Shown one piece after another: positions 52,535 to 60,867 of a DNA stretch of 64,000 nt. The stretch spans positions 30,292 through 94,291 of the forward strand of contig NZ_PGVG01000028.1 of NCBI RefSeq assembly GCF_002795245.1. The letters are read 5' to 3'. Position 1 is the stretch's first letter. Each line of letters starts with the position of its first letter. Both the position numbers and the translations under genes were made by a program. This DNA is from Bradyrhizobium forestalis. Its GTDB lineage: Bacteria > Pseudomonadota > Alphaproteobacteria > Rhizobiales > Xanthobacteraceae. The notes under the pieces are model-generated. The model was not told the origin of the DNA. It did no database searches and saw only the letters and a program-made list of their open reading frames with translations.

Positions 52535-54031
52535 ATGTTGTCTGGATGGCGCGACGTCATGGCCCGCCGGCCGTGGCGGATTTCGGCGAAGCTGCTGATC
52601 ATCTCGTCCGTGGTGACGGTGATCGGCTTCTCCGCCATTTGCGTCAATGTGATGCTGGACATGCGCCGCGGCGAGGAGGCGCTCGCCCGCCAGACGCTAG
52701 AGAACCTCGCGACCACCATCGAGTCCGACGTCAGCCGCAACGTCGAGATCTACGATCTGTCGCTGAAGGCGGTCGCCAGCAGCATGCTGCTGCCCGAGCT
52801 CGCGACGGTCTCCAAGACGATCCGTCACCTGATCCTGTTCGACCATGCGATCACCGCCAAGCATTTCGGCGCCATCCAGGTCTTCGATGCCGAGGGGCGG
52901 CTGACCATCGACGCCTCCACGCTCGATCCCCTCCCCGAGAACCGGAGCGAGGAGGATTACTTCAGGATTCATCGCGACAATTCCGGCGTCGGGCTCTTCA
53001 TCAGCCGCCCGATGCTGTTTCGCGGCGCCTATTCCATCGTGCTGAGCCGGCGCATCAGCGATACCGACGGCGGCTTCATGGGCGTCGTCGCAGGCTCGAT
53101 CCGCTTCAGCTATTTCCACGAATTGTTCGAGCGTCTGAACCTCGATGCCGAAGACACCATCACCGTGCTCAAGCGCGACCGCACCATCATGATGCGGCGG
53201 CCGTTCGATCTCGACATCATCGGCACGAACCTGAACGACCGCCAGAACTGGAAGGCCGACAACCTCCCGGTCGGCGCCTCCTATTCCGGACGGGGCCCGG
53301 TCGATCCAACGCCGCGGCTCTATGTCCGCAGCAGCAACAGCGGCCCGCTGTTCGTGGTGGCGGGCAAACCCCTGGCCGCAGTGTTCGCGCTCTGGGAGAA
53401 GGAGGCGTTCCGCATCGGCGCCGTGGTGCTGGCGCTCGCGCTGTTCGTGCTGGGATCGACGCTCGTGCTCGCGCGCGAGATCGGCCGGCGCGCCGAGGCC
53501 GAGCGCAAGCTCGAGGAGATGGCGACGACGGACGCGCTCACGGGCCTGAAGAACCGCCGCAAGTTCGATCCCGTCATCGACACCGAATGGCGGCGCGCCA
53601 TGCGCCAGAAGGCGCCGATCGCGCTGTTGATGATCGATGCCGATCATTTCAAGGCCTACAACGACACGTTCGGCCATCAGGCCGGCGACCAGGTGCTGGT
53701 CGGCATCGCCATCTGCATTTCCGACTCGGTGAGTCGCGCCGGCGACTGCGCCGCGCGTTACGGCGGCGAGGAATTCGCCGTGCTGTTGCCGAACACCTCG
53801 GCTGCCGATGCCTTCAAGGTCGCCGAAACGATCCGCCTCAAGGTGCAGGGCTGGTCCGGCGATCAGGCGATGTCGACGGTGTCCTGCGGCATCGCCAGCC
53901 TCGTGCCCGCCGCCGGCATGGACTGGTCGATCCTGATCGCCGCCGCCGACAAGGCGCTCTATGCCGCCAAAGCCGGCGGGCGCAACCAGTCGGTGGTTGC
54001 CAGCTTGCCGCAGCTGTCGCTGGTGGCGTGA
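52535..54031 (+). CDS. membrane diguanylate cyclase with periplasmic Cache-type sensor
   Basis: The 498-residue protein has a membrane helix near residues 18-40 (KLLIISSVVTVIGFSAICV), a periplasmic sensor of the double-Cache type (about 45-290, with EDYFRIHRDNSGVGLFISRP), and a second helix (RIGAVVLALALFVLGSTLVL). A GGDEF domain (about 325-490) carries RYGGEEFAVLLPNTSA. The catalytic GGEEF is intact, and the inhibitory site RxxD (RAGD) lies five residues before it. It should make cyclic-di-GMP in response to a small extracellular ligand. Confidence 0.93.
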   Translation: MLSGWRDVMARRPWRISAKLLIISSVVTVIGFSAICVNVMLDMRRGEEALARQTLENLATTIESDVSRNVEIYDLSLKAVASSMLLPELATVSKTIRHLILFDHAITAKHFGAIQVFDAEGRLTIDASTLDPLPENRSEEDYFRIHRDNSGVGLFISRPMLFRGAYSIVLSRRISDTDGGFMGVVAGSIRFSYFHELFERLNLDAEDTITVLKRDRTIMMRRPFDLDIIGTNLNDRQNWKADNLPVGASYSGRGPVDPTPRLYVRSSNSGPLFVVAGKPLAAVFALWEKEAFRIGAVVLALALFVLGSTLVLAREIGRRAEAERKLEEMATTDALTGLKNRRKFDPVIDTEWRRAMRQKAPIALLMIDADHFKAYNDTFGHQAGDQVLVGIAICISDSVSRAGDCAARYGGEEFAVLLPNTSAADAFKVAETIRLKVQGWSGDQAMSTVSCGIASLVPAAGMDWSILIAAADKALYAAKAGGRNQSVVASLPQLSLVA

Positions 54032-54075
54032 GGGCCTGTCGTCGCTAAGCGCGACGCAATCCGCCAAATACTCAG

Positions 54076-54206
54076 TGTCGTCCCTGCGAACGCAGGGACC
54101 CATAACCCCAGGGAGTGGTTTGGCGAAGACTCGTCGTTCGGTACTTCGACCGAATGCAATGGACAGATCACGCGGTATGGGTCCCTGCGTTCGCAGGGAC
54201 GACACC
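54076..54206. repeat. intergenic element with perfect 30 bp terminal inverted repeats, family F
   Basis: The left end gtgtcgtccctgcgaacgca continuing gggacccata is repeated exactly inverted at the right end (tatgggtccctgcgttcgca, gggacgacac). Each end also forms its own hairpin (TCCCTGCGaaCGCAGGGA). The 70 bp between includes ccccagggagtggtttggcg. It fills the gap between the convergent cyclase and galU genes. Confidence 0.9.
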
Positions 54207-54214
54207 GATAGCTG

Positions 54215-55090
54215 CTACTGCCCCAGATACTTCTTCATCTCGGCGATCAGCCCGTCGCGCAATTCCGGGCGCTTCATGCCGTAGGCGATGTTGGCGCGCA
54301 GGAAGCCGGGCTTGGAGCCGCAATCATGGCGCTCGCCCTCGAACTCGACGCCGTAGAATTTCTGCGTCTTGGCAAGCCCGATCATGGCGTCGGTGAGCTG
54401 GATCTCGCCGCCGGCGCCGCGCTCCTGGGTCTCCAGGATCTTGAAGATCTCCGGCTGGAGGATGTAACGGCCGGTGATCGAGAGATTGGAGGGCGCCGTG
54501 CCCTTGGCCGGCTTCTCGACCATGCCGTCGACCTCGAACATCTTGCCATTGCGCTTGCCGACGCCGCAGATGCCGTATTGATGGGTCAGGTGATCGGGCA
54601 CCGCCTCGACCGCAACCAGGTTGGATTTTTCGCCAAGCGAGGATGCCATCTCGATCATCTGCTTCAGGCAGCCGGGCGTGTTGAGCACCAGCTCGTCAGG
54701 CAGCACCACCGCGAACGGCTCGTTGCCGACGATGTCGCGCGCGCACCAGACCGCGTGTCCGAGACCGAGCGGCGCCTGCTGGCGGGTGAAGCTGACCGCG
54801 CCGGCGTCGGGCTGGTTCTGCGCCAAAATTTCCTGCTCGGCCTTCTTGCCGCGCTGGCTGAGCGTCGCGTCGAGCTCGAACATCCGGTCGAAATGATCTT
54901 CGATGACGTTCTTATTGCGGCCGGTGACGAAGATGAAGTGCTCGATGCCGGCTTCCCTCGCCTCGTCATAGACGTACTGGATCAGCGGCTTGTCGACGAT
55001 GGTCAGCATTTCCTTCGGCATCGCCTTGGTGGCGGGCAGGACGCGGGTGCCGAGGCCGGCGACGGGGAATACGGCTTTGCGAATTTTCAT
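54215..55090 (-). CDS. galU: UTP-glucose-1-phosphate uridylyltransferase
   Basis: This enzyme makes UDP-glucose for exopolysaccharide, LPS and periplasmic glucans. The 291-residue protein has the nucleotidyl-transferase start KAVFPVAGLGTRVLPATKAMPKEML, the UTP-binding QAPLGLGHAVWCAR, and PDELVLNTPG, VEKPAKGTAPS and GRYILQPEIF. ATG 55090 is the family start, and the open frame upstream is not conserved. The gene is monocistronic. Confidence 0.96.
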   Translation of the reverse strand: MKIRKAVFPVAGLGTRVLPATKAMPKEMLTIVDKPLIQYVYDEAREAGIEHFIFVTGRNKNVIEDHFDRMFELDATLSQRGKKAEQEILAQNQPDAGAVSFTRQQAPLGLGHAVWCARDIVGNEPFAVVLPDELVLNTPGCLKQMIEMASSLGEKSNLVAVEAVPDHLTHQYGICGVGKRNGKMFEVDGMVEKPAKGTAPSNLSITGRYILQPEIFKILETQERGAGGEIQLTDAMIGLAKTQKFYGVEFEGERHDCGSKPGFLRANIAYGMKRPELRDGLIAEMKKYLGQ

Positions 55091-55294
55091 GTGAGCGATC
55101 GAATACCTGGGGGAACATGGGAACGGAGCAATGCATCTTGCTAGCTTGTTTGCAGCCGCCAACAAAGGCGGATGTGGGGCCTCGCTCCGACAGAGTTAAG
55201 AAAAAGACCGTCACCAAAATTTCACCTTTGTTAAGCTATTGGCAACGCTAACCAGGCCTCCTGTGGCGGATTTTTTTGGGCCGACGGGTGGGAC

Positions 55295-56680
55295 ATGATG
55301 CAATCAGTGGCAGGACTGGCAAGACGGGCTGGCGGAGCGGCCATTGCGGCCGCTTTGCTGCTGCCGGCTGGCGCGCACGCCCAGGCACAGAACGGCCTGT
55401 CCAATTTGTTTGGCGGCATTTTCTCCGGATCGAACCCGGCGCCCGCGCAACCCTCGCCTGGCCCAAGCGGCGCGCAGACGGGAGCATTGCCTTGGAGCGG
55501 CGAGGATGGCGCCTCCGGCCATCCGCTGATGACGGCTGCGGCGATCCGCGAGGCCGCCGGCAATTTTGACAATTGCGTCGCCGCGATGTGGCCCGATGCC
55601 GCACGGCGCGGCATCACGCAGGAGAATTTCCAGCGCTTCACGGCTGGGCTCGCGCCGGATCTGCGCATCATGGATTTGATGGACTCGCAGCCGGAATTTA
55701 CAAAATCGATCTGGGACTATCTCGACATCCTGGTGAACGACAACCGCCTCGCCAGGGGCCGCGAGATCCTCGCCAAGTACAAGGCGCAGTTCGACGCCAC
55801 CGAAAAGGCCACCGGCGTCGACCGCTACATCATCGCCTCGATCTGGGGCATCGAATCCAACTACTCGACGCAGATGGGCGACCGCAGCGTGCTGCAATCG
55901 ACCGCGACGCTCGCCTGCATCGGCCGCCGCCAAGCCTATTTCAAGGATGAATTCCTTTCCGCGCTGGAGATCCTCAACCGCGGCGATCTGCGCCCGGAGC
56001 AGTTGCGCGGCTCCTGGGCCGGCGCCTTCGGCCCGACCCAGTTCATGCCGACCGCGTTCAAGCGCTTCGCGGTGGATGGTGACGGCGACGGCCGGCGCGA
56101 CGTCGTCGACAATCCGACCGACCTGATTGCGTCGACCGCCAACAACCTGAAGAAGGACGGCTGGCAGCCCGGCCAGACCTGGGGCTACGAGGTCGTGGTG
56201 CCGCAAGGCTTCAACTACATGCTGGCCGACCGCGCCAAGGCGATGACGATCGCGCAATGGGAGAAGCTCGGGCTCAAGCGTCCGAACAACCAGGCCTTCC
56301 CGCATCCGGCGGAGAAGGCCTATCTGCTGGCACCGGCCGGCGCGCAAGGACCGGGCTTCCTGATGCTGCAGAATTACCGCGTCATCATGAAGTACAACCC
56401 GGCCGAAGCCTATGCGCTGGCGATCGGCCATTTTGCCGATCGCCTGCGCGGAGGACAGCCTTTCGTGCAGCCCTGGCCGCGCCAGGAGCGGGAGCTGTCG
56501 CGCACCGAGCGGCTGGAACTGCAGCAGCTGCTGGCCCAGCGCGGCTTCTACAAGGGCACCCCGGACGGCCAGTTCGGCGGCCAGACACGGGAAGCCCTGC
56601 GCAATTTCCAGGCCTCGATCGGCGTGCCCGCCGACGGATTTGCCTCCTCCGACGTGCTGGACCGGCTGCGCGGGCGGTAA
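55295..56680 (+). CDS. lytic murein transglycosylase, MltB-like, with peptidoglycan-binding domain
   Basis: The 461-residue protein has an N-terminal signal region ending near GAHAQAQN and the SLT_2/MltB catalytic domain (about residues 80-380). The catalytic Glu is in IASIWGIESNYSTQMG, followed by GSWAGAFGPTQFMPTAF and DLIASTANNLKKDGW. A PG_binding_1 domain ends it (LQQLLAQRGFYKGTPDGQFG, TREALRNFQASIG). It cleaves glycan strands to leave 1,6-anhydromuropeptides during growth or secretion-system assembly. It precedes the DUF459 gene. Confidence 0.94.
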   Translation: MMQSVAGLARRAGGAAIAAALLLPAGAHAQAQNGLSNLFGGIFSGSNPAPAQPSPGPSGAQTGALPWSGEDGASGHPLMTAAAIREAAGNFDNCVAAMWPDAARRGITQENFQRFTAGLAPDLRIMDLMDSQPEFTKSIWDYLDILVNDNRLARGREILAKYKAQFDATEKATGVDRYIIASIWGIESNYSTQMGDRSVLQSTATLACIGRRQAYFKDEFLSALEILNRGDLRPEQLRGSWAGAFGPTQFMPTAFKRFAVDGDGDGRRDVVDNPTDLIASTANNLKKDGWQPGQTWGYEVVVPQGFNYMLADRAKAMTIAQWEKLGLKRPNNQAFPHPAEKAYLLAPAGAQGPGFLMLQNYRVIMKYNPAEAYALAIGHFADRLRGGQPFVQPWPRQERELSRTERLELQQLLAQRGFYKGTPDGQFGGQTREALRNFQASIGVPADGFASSDVLDRLRGR

Positions 56681-56846
56681 AATCGCCCCAAAGTAACCTT
56701 GAACGGGGATTTTGGCATCCAGCCTTGACCGGGCCGGTGTTCCCCGGTGTATGGGCGAGAATTCACAAAGAGAATCTGCCCGTTTGCGGCCGGATTCCGC
56801 TATTATATCGAACTGCTCCCATCCCATTGCGCGTGCCCGAGATCGC

Positions 56847-58553
56847 ATGTCGAAGAAGTCCCTGTTCAAGGCGCTGACCGAGACCGGCCCATTGATCGCG
56901 CTGGGGACGGCGCTTGCGATCCTGGTCTCGGTCGCAGGACCTGCCTCGGCCCAGTTCTTCAACTTCCCCGGCTTCGGCGGCCCGCCGCAGCGTTCGGCCC
57001 CACCCCCGCCAAGGGGCGGCGGCGGAGGCGGCGGCTGGTTCGGCGGCGATTTCTTCGCGCCGTTCCAACAGCCGCCGCCGCAGGCACCACGGCAGGATTT
57101 TTCGCGCGCGCCGGCACCAGCCAAGCGCGACACGATTCCTGAGAAGAACGTGCTGGTGATCGGCGACGCCATGGCCGACTGGCTCGCCTACGGCCTCGAA
57201 GACGCCTATACCGAGCAGCCCGACATGGGCGTGATCCGCAAGCACAAGACCACGTCCGGCCTGATCAAGTATCAGCCCAAGGGTGAGCCCGCGGACTGGG
57301 CGGCGGCGGCCAAGGGCATTCTCGAGACTGAAAAGCCCGACGTGATCGTCGTCATGCTCGGCCTCAACGACCGCATCGCGATCCGCGAGCCGGCCGCCGA
57401 CAAGTCGGACAAGGCCTCGGACAAGGACAAGAGGAACGACAAGGGCGCGCGCGCCAAGCAACCGGCGAAGCCCGGCGACGCCAAGCCTGGCGGCACCGAT
57501 ACCGCCGCCAAGCCCGACGACAAGCCTGCCGATGCCGACCTGCCGCAGGACGACGCCGACAATGCCGACACGCCGGCGGCCGCGCCGGAAAAGACGGCGC
57601 GCAACCCGAACGGCCTCTACGAATTCCGCGACGAGCGCTGGGTCGAGCTCTACGGCAAGAAGATCGAGGAGCTCGCGGGCGTGCTCAAGGCCAAGGGCGT
57701 GCCGGTGCTCTGGGTCGGCCTGCCCGCGGTTCGCGGACCGAAGGGCACCGCGGACACGCTGTTCCTGGATTCGCTGTACCGTGAGGGCGCGGCCAAGGCC
57801 GGCATCACCTATGTCGACGTCTGGGACGGCTTTGTCGACGAAGCCGGCCGCTTCCTGCAGAAGGGCCCGGACTTCGAAGGCCAGATCCGTCAGCTCCGCA
57901 GCTCCGACGGCGTCTATTTCACCAAGGCCGGCGCGCGCAAGCTCGCGCACTATGTCGAGCGCGAGATCACGCGCCTGCTTGCGGGGCGCTCCGGCCCGAT
58001 CGCGCTGCCGAGCGAGCCTGCGACGCCCGACACCAGCGCCGAGCCGGGCAAGCCCGCGCCGCGACCGCTGGCCGGGCCGATCGTGCCGCTGGTCGCAGCC
58101 TCGATTTCGACCGATCAATTGCTGGGCGGGCCGGGCACGCGTCCAGCCGCCGTCGATGCGCTCGCTGCAAAGACCATGGTGAAGGGTGAGCCGCTGGCAG
58201 CTCCGGCGGGCCGCGCCGACGATTATGCCTGGCCGCGCCGGGAAGTCGGCCGCGAGCAGGCCAAGGGCGATACGCCGATGGCCGCAACGACACCCGAAGG
58301 CGGCGCGGCGCAGGGTTCGCCGGGAGCGGCGGCGGCAATCGCGCCGCCAAAGCTCGCGCCGAAGAAGCCGCAGGTCGCCCCGCAGCAGCCGGCGCAGGCA
58401 ACGCCCTCGTTCCGGGATTTCTTCGGCTTCGGCTCTCCGCAGCCGCCGCCGCGGCAACTGGCACCGGCGCCGCGCAATCCGAATCCCAATGCCAATCCCG
58501 GCATTCCGCGGCCGCCGGGTAACGTCGGACGGTCGGCCGAGATGTTCCGGTAA
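56847..58553 (+). CDS. DUF459 (SGNH-like) exported protein with altered catalytic residues
   Basis: The 568-residue protein has a signal peptide or anchor (residues about 12-36), a Gly/Pro-rich linker (40-95), and a DUF459 SGNH-type domain (about 100-375). A Lys/Asp/Ala-rich low-complexity insert lies within it (about 183-250), and the Pro/Ala-rich tail runs to the end. SGNH block I reads VIGDAMADW, with Ala where the nucleophile Ser is expected. Block III keeps GLND. Block V reads SDGVYFTKAG, with Tyr where the catalytic His is expected. It may therefore bind rather than hydrolyse a glycan or ester. It follows the transglycosylase gene by 166 bases. Confidence 0.82.
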   Translation: MSKKSLFKALTETGPLIALGTALAILVSVAGPASAQFFNFPGFGGPPQRSAPPPPRGGGGGGGWFGGDFFAPFQQPPPQAPRQDFSRAPAPAKRDTIPEKNVLVIGDAMADWLAYGLEDAYTEQPDMGVIRKHKTTSGLIKYQPKGEPADWAAAAKGILETEKPDVIVVMLGLNDRIAIREPAADKSDKASDKDKRNDKGARAKQPAKPGDAKPGGTDTAAKPDDKPADADLPQDDADNADTPAAAPEKTARNPNGLYEFRDERWVELYGKKIEELAGVLKAKGVPVLWVGLPAVRGPKGTADTLFLDSLYREGAAKAGITYVDVWDGFVDEAGRFLQKGPDFEGQIRQLRSSDGVYFTKAGARKLAHYVEREITRLLAGRSGPIALPSEPATPDTSAEPGKPAPRPLAGPIVPLVAASISTDQLLGGPGTRPAAVDALAAKTMVKGEPLAAPAGRADDYAWPRREVGREQAKGDTPMAATTPEGGAAQGSPGAAAAIAPPKLAPKKPQVAPQQPAQATPSFRDFFGFGSPQPPPRQLAPAPRNPNPNANPGIPRPPGNVGRSAEMFR

Positions 58554-58565
58554 GCGAAGGTCGCG

Positions 58566-58699
58566 TGTCCCGGACGCGGCGCAGCACCTCTTGGTGATGC
58601 GACGCAGAGCCGGGACCCAGCTCTCTCACAACATTCACAAAAGAATGGGCCCCGGCTCTGCGCGGCAGCGCTCTGGCGCTGCGCTGCGTCCGGGGCACA
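58566..58699. repeat. inverted-repeat intergenic element, family C copy 3
   Basis: The left end gtgtcccggacgcggcgcagc pairs with the right end gctgcgtccggggcac. Inner gccgggacccag pairs with tgggccccggc. It lies between the convergent DUF459 and CsbD-like genes. Confidence 0.83.
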
Positions 58700-58716
58700 A
58701 GGAGCGTGTTTGTCGA

Positions 58717-59091
58717 CTAGCCGTAATAGCGCCAGCGCGGCGGCGGACGGCGCGCGGGGCGCGACATCAGAAGCGCCAGCGCGAAGCCGATGCCACCGGC
58801 GACCAACAGCGCGCCAAGCGGGTTGTCCTGCACCTTCTTCGACAGCGCCTGCGTGCCATCGCGGAAGCTCTCGCCGCTATTCTCATAGGCGTCCTTGGCG
58901 TAGCTCGCGGCGGTGTCCGTGGCGTCACGCACGGCATCCTTGGCCTGGCCGTAGAGATTCTGCACCGTGCCCGCGGCTTCCCGCGCCTTGCCCGCCGCCT
59001 GCGTTTTTGGATCTCCCGCCATCTCGCCGACGGTGCCTTCCACGCCACCCGCCATTTCCTTGGCCGATCCAATGATCCGATCCGCGTCCAT
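58717..59091 (-). CDS. CsbD-like stress protein with C-terminal membrane anchor
   Basis: The 124-residue protein begins DRIIGSAKEMAGGVEGTVGEMAGDPKTQAAGKAREAAGTVQN as a CsbD-type repeat. Amphipathic Ala-rich helices follow (QAKDAVRDATDTAASYAKDA), then a membrane helix (ALLVAGGIGFALALLMS) and a basic tail. The layout resembles both CsbD and the ElaB/YqjD ribosome-associated membrane proteins, which are induced in stationary phase or envelope stress. No promoter of the EcfG type was resolved in the 64 bases upstream. Confidence 0.82.
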   Translation of the reverse strand: MDADRIIGSAKEMAGGVEGTVGEMAGDPKTQAAGKAREAAGTVQNLYGQAKDAVRDATDTAASYAKDAYENSGESFRDGTQALSKKVQDNPLGALLVAGGIGFALALLMSRPARRPPPRWRYYG

Positions 59092-59155
59092 GATAATCCT
59101 CCTCGGTGATCAGCCGAAGTAACCGATCAGACGCAGCGCGGTTCCTTGCCGTTGC

Positions 59156-59893
59156 CTACAGAATGAGGCCGCCATCGACGACCAGCGTCTGGCCGATGAT
59201 GTAGGACGACAGCGGCGAGGCCAGGAACAGCGCCGCGCCCGCCATGTCGGCCGGCGTGCCCAATCGCCGCAGCGGAATGCGCGCGAGCGCGCCTTCCAGC
59301 CGCTTCGGATTGTCGGTCGTCACCTTCGTCATCTTGGTGTCGACGAGACCGGGCGCAATGCCGTTGACGCGGATGCCGTCCTCGGCCCAGGCCTCGCCCA
59401 ACGTCCGCGTCAATCCGACCGCACCGGTCTTCGACGCATTGTAGGCGGGGTTGCCCATGGTGGAATGATAGGCCGCCGTGGAGGACACGATGATGAGCGA
59501 ACCCGTGGAATCCCGCAACATGGAATGAAAACGTGTCGCGCAGGCCATCAGGCTCATCAGGTTGACCTCGACCACCTTGCGAAAGCCAGCCATCTCGAAC
59601 TCGCCGCGGCGATAGAGCACCGCGCCCTGCGCGAGCACGAGGACGTCGAGCCTGTCGAAGGACGGCTTGAAGGCTTCGATCGCAGCGGGGTTGCTGACGT
59701 CGAGCTGCGCGTAAGCGAGACCGGTGAGATCGGAGCCTTCTTCAGCTGAATATTCCGTTGCATGAGCACGCGTGCCGCAAACGGCAACAGCTGCGCCTCT
59801 CGTGCGAAACGCCTGCGCGATACCGTTGCCGATACCGCTGGAACCGCCGACCACCAGCACCTGCTTGCCTGAGAAATCGAGCTCGTTCGCCAT
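59156..59893 (-). CDS. short-chain dehydrogenase/reductase
   Basis: The 245-residue enzyme is a classical SDR. It has the cofactor site LVVGGSSGIGNGIAQAF, a catalytic Ser in IIVSSTAAY and YxxxK in YNASKTGAVGL. The ending VDGGLIL is typical. An AQG replaces the usual NAG motif near residue 89. An acidic residue at the end of the second strand is not evident (VCGTRAH), so NADPH is more likely than NADH. The substrate is unknown. It is divergent from another SDR gene 96 bases away. Confidence 0.9.
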   Translation of the reverse strand: MANELDFSGKQVLVVGGSSGIGNGIAQAFRTRGAAVAVCGTRAHATEYSAEEGSDLTGLAYAQLDVSNPAAIEAFKPSFDRLDVLVLAQGAVLYRRGEFEMAGFRKVVEVNLMSLMACATRFHSMLRDSTGSLIIVSSTAAYHSTMGNPAYNASKTGAVGLTRTLGEAWAEDGIRVNGIAPGLVDTKMTKVTTDNPKRLEGALARIPLRRLGTPADMAGAALFLASPLSSYIIGQTLVVDGGLIL

Positions 59894-59989
59894 CGTGGCC
59901 TCCCTCTTGTCTTGCTTGTTTGACCTGTCTGCGGATCGATGCCAGCCTTGTCAATCACAACAAGAACAAGCCCTGCGCGAGGAAACAGC

Positions 59990-60769
59990 ATGTCCGAGTT
60001 TAGAGAGCTCAGCCGGTCCGTGAAGGGCCTCACCGTTCTCGTCACCGGCGCGGCCTGCGGCATGGGGCGCGCCACGGCGCGCGTATTCGCGAGTGAGGGC
60101 GCCAACGTTGCCGTCACCGATTACGACGAGCAAGGCGCGCTCGGGGTCGCCAAGGAAATTGCGGCGAGCGGTGGCGCTGCAAGGGCGTGGAAGCTCGATG
60201 TCGCCGACGCCGGCGAGATCACGCGCGTGGTCGGCGATGTCGCCGCGCATTTCGGCGCCCTCGACATCGTCGTCAACAATGCCGGCATCTCGGTGCGTGT
60301 CGCGATCGACGACGAAGCTTACGAAGACGCATGGGCCAGGGGCATCGCGGTGATGCTGACGGCGCATCCGCGCATCATCCGCGCCGCGCTGCCCTATTTG
60401 CGCAAGTCGAAGAGCCCGCGCATCGTCAACATCGCCTCGACCGAGGCGCTCGGGGCCACCGCATTGCACAGCCCCTATTCGGCAGCGAAGGGTGGCGTTG
60501 CGAGCCTCACGCGCTCGCTGGCGGTGGAGCTCGGCCGCGAGGGCATCACCGTCAACTGCATCTGCCCCGGACCCATCCGCACCGCCATCACCGACCGCAT
60601 CTCCGAGGAGCACAAGACCATCTACGCCAGGCGCCGCACTGCGCTCGGCCGTTACGGCGATCCCGAGGAGGTCGCGCATATGACGCTGAGCCTGTGCCTG
60701 CCGGCAGCGTCCTTCCTCACCGGCGCCGTGATCCCGGTCGACGGCGGGCTGATGGCGCGGAATGCGTGA
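59990..60769 (+). CDS. short-chain dehydrogenase/reductase
   Basis: The 259-residue SDR shows VLVTGAACGMGRATARVFASEG, an Asp after the second strand (VTDYDEQG, favouring NAD), VNNAGISV, a catalytic Ser in NIASTEALG and YSAAKGGVASL as YxxxK. It ends GAVIPVDGGLMARNA. GAGGAAACAGC precedes ATG 59990. It is followed by a TfdA/TauD-type dioxygenase gene 98 bases downstream on the same strand, so they may share a pathway, for example degradation of an aryloxy or sulfonated compound. Confidence 0.9.
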   Translation: MSEFRELSRSVKGLTVLVTGAACGMGRATARVFASEGANVAVTDYDEQGALGVAKEIAASGGAARAWKLDVADAGEITRVVGDVAAHFGALDIVVNNAGISVRVAIDDEAYEDAWARGIAVMLTAHPRIIRAALPYLRKSKSPRIVNIASTEALGATALHSPYSAAKGGVASLTRSLAVELGREGITVNCICPGPIRTAITDRISEEHKTIYARRRTALGRYGDPEEVAHMTLSLCLPAASFLTGAVIPVDGGLMARNA

Positions 60770-60867
60770 GAGCCATGCGCGCCGAGCGTTGACAACCACG
60801 AGTCCGGGAGTAACTTTTTCGCCGACAGAACGGGACCAACCGTTCGCGGCACGCGGGAGAGAACGTC

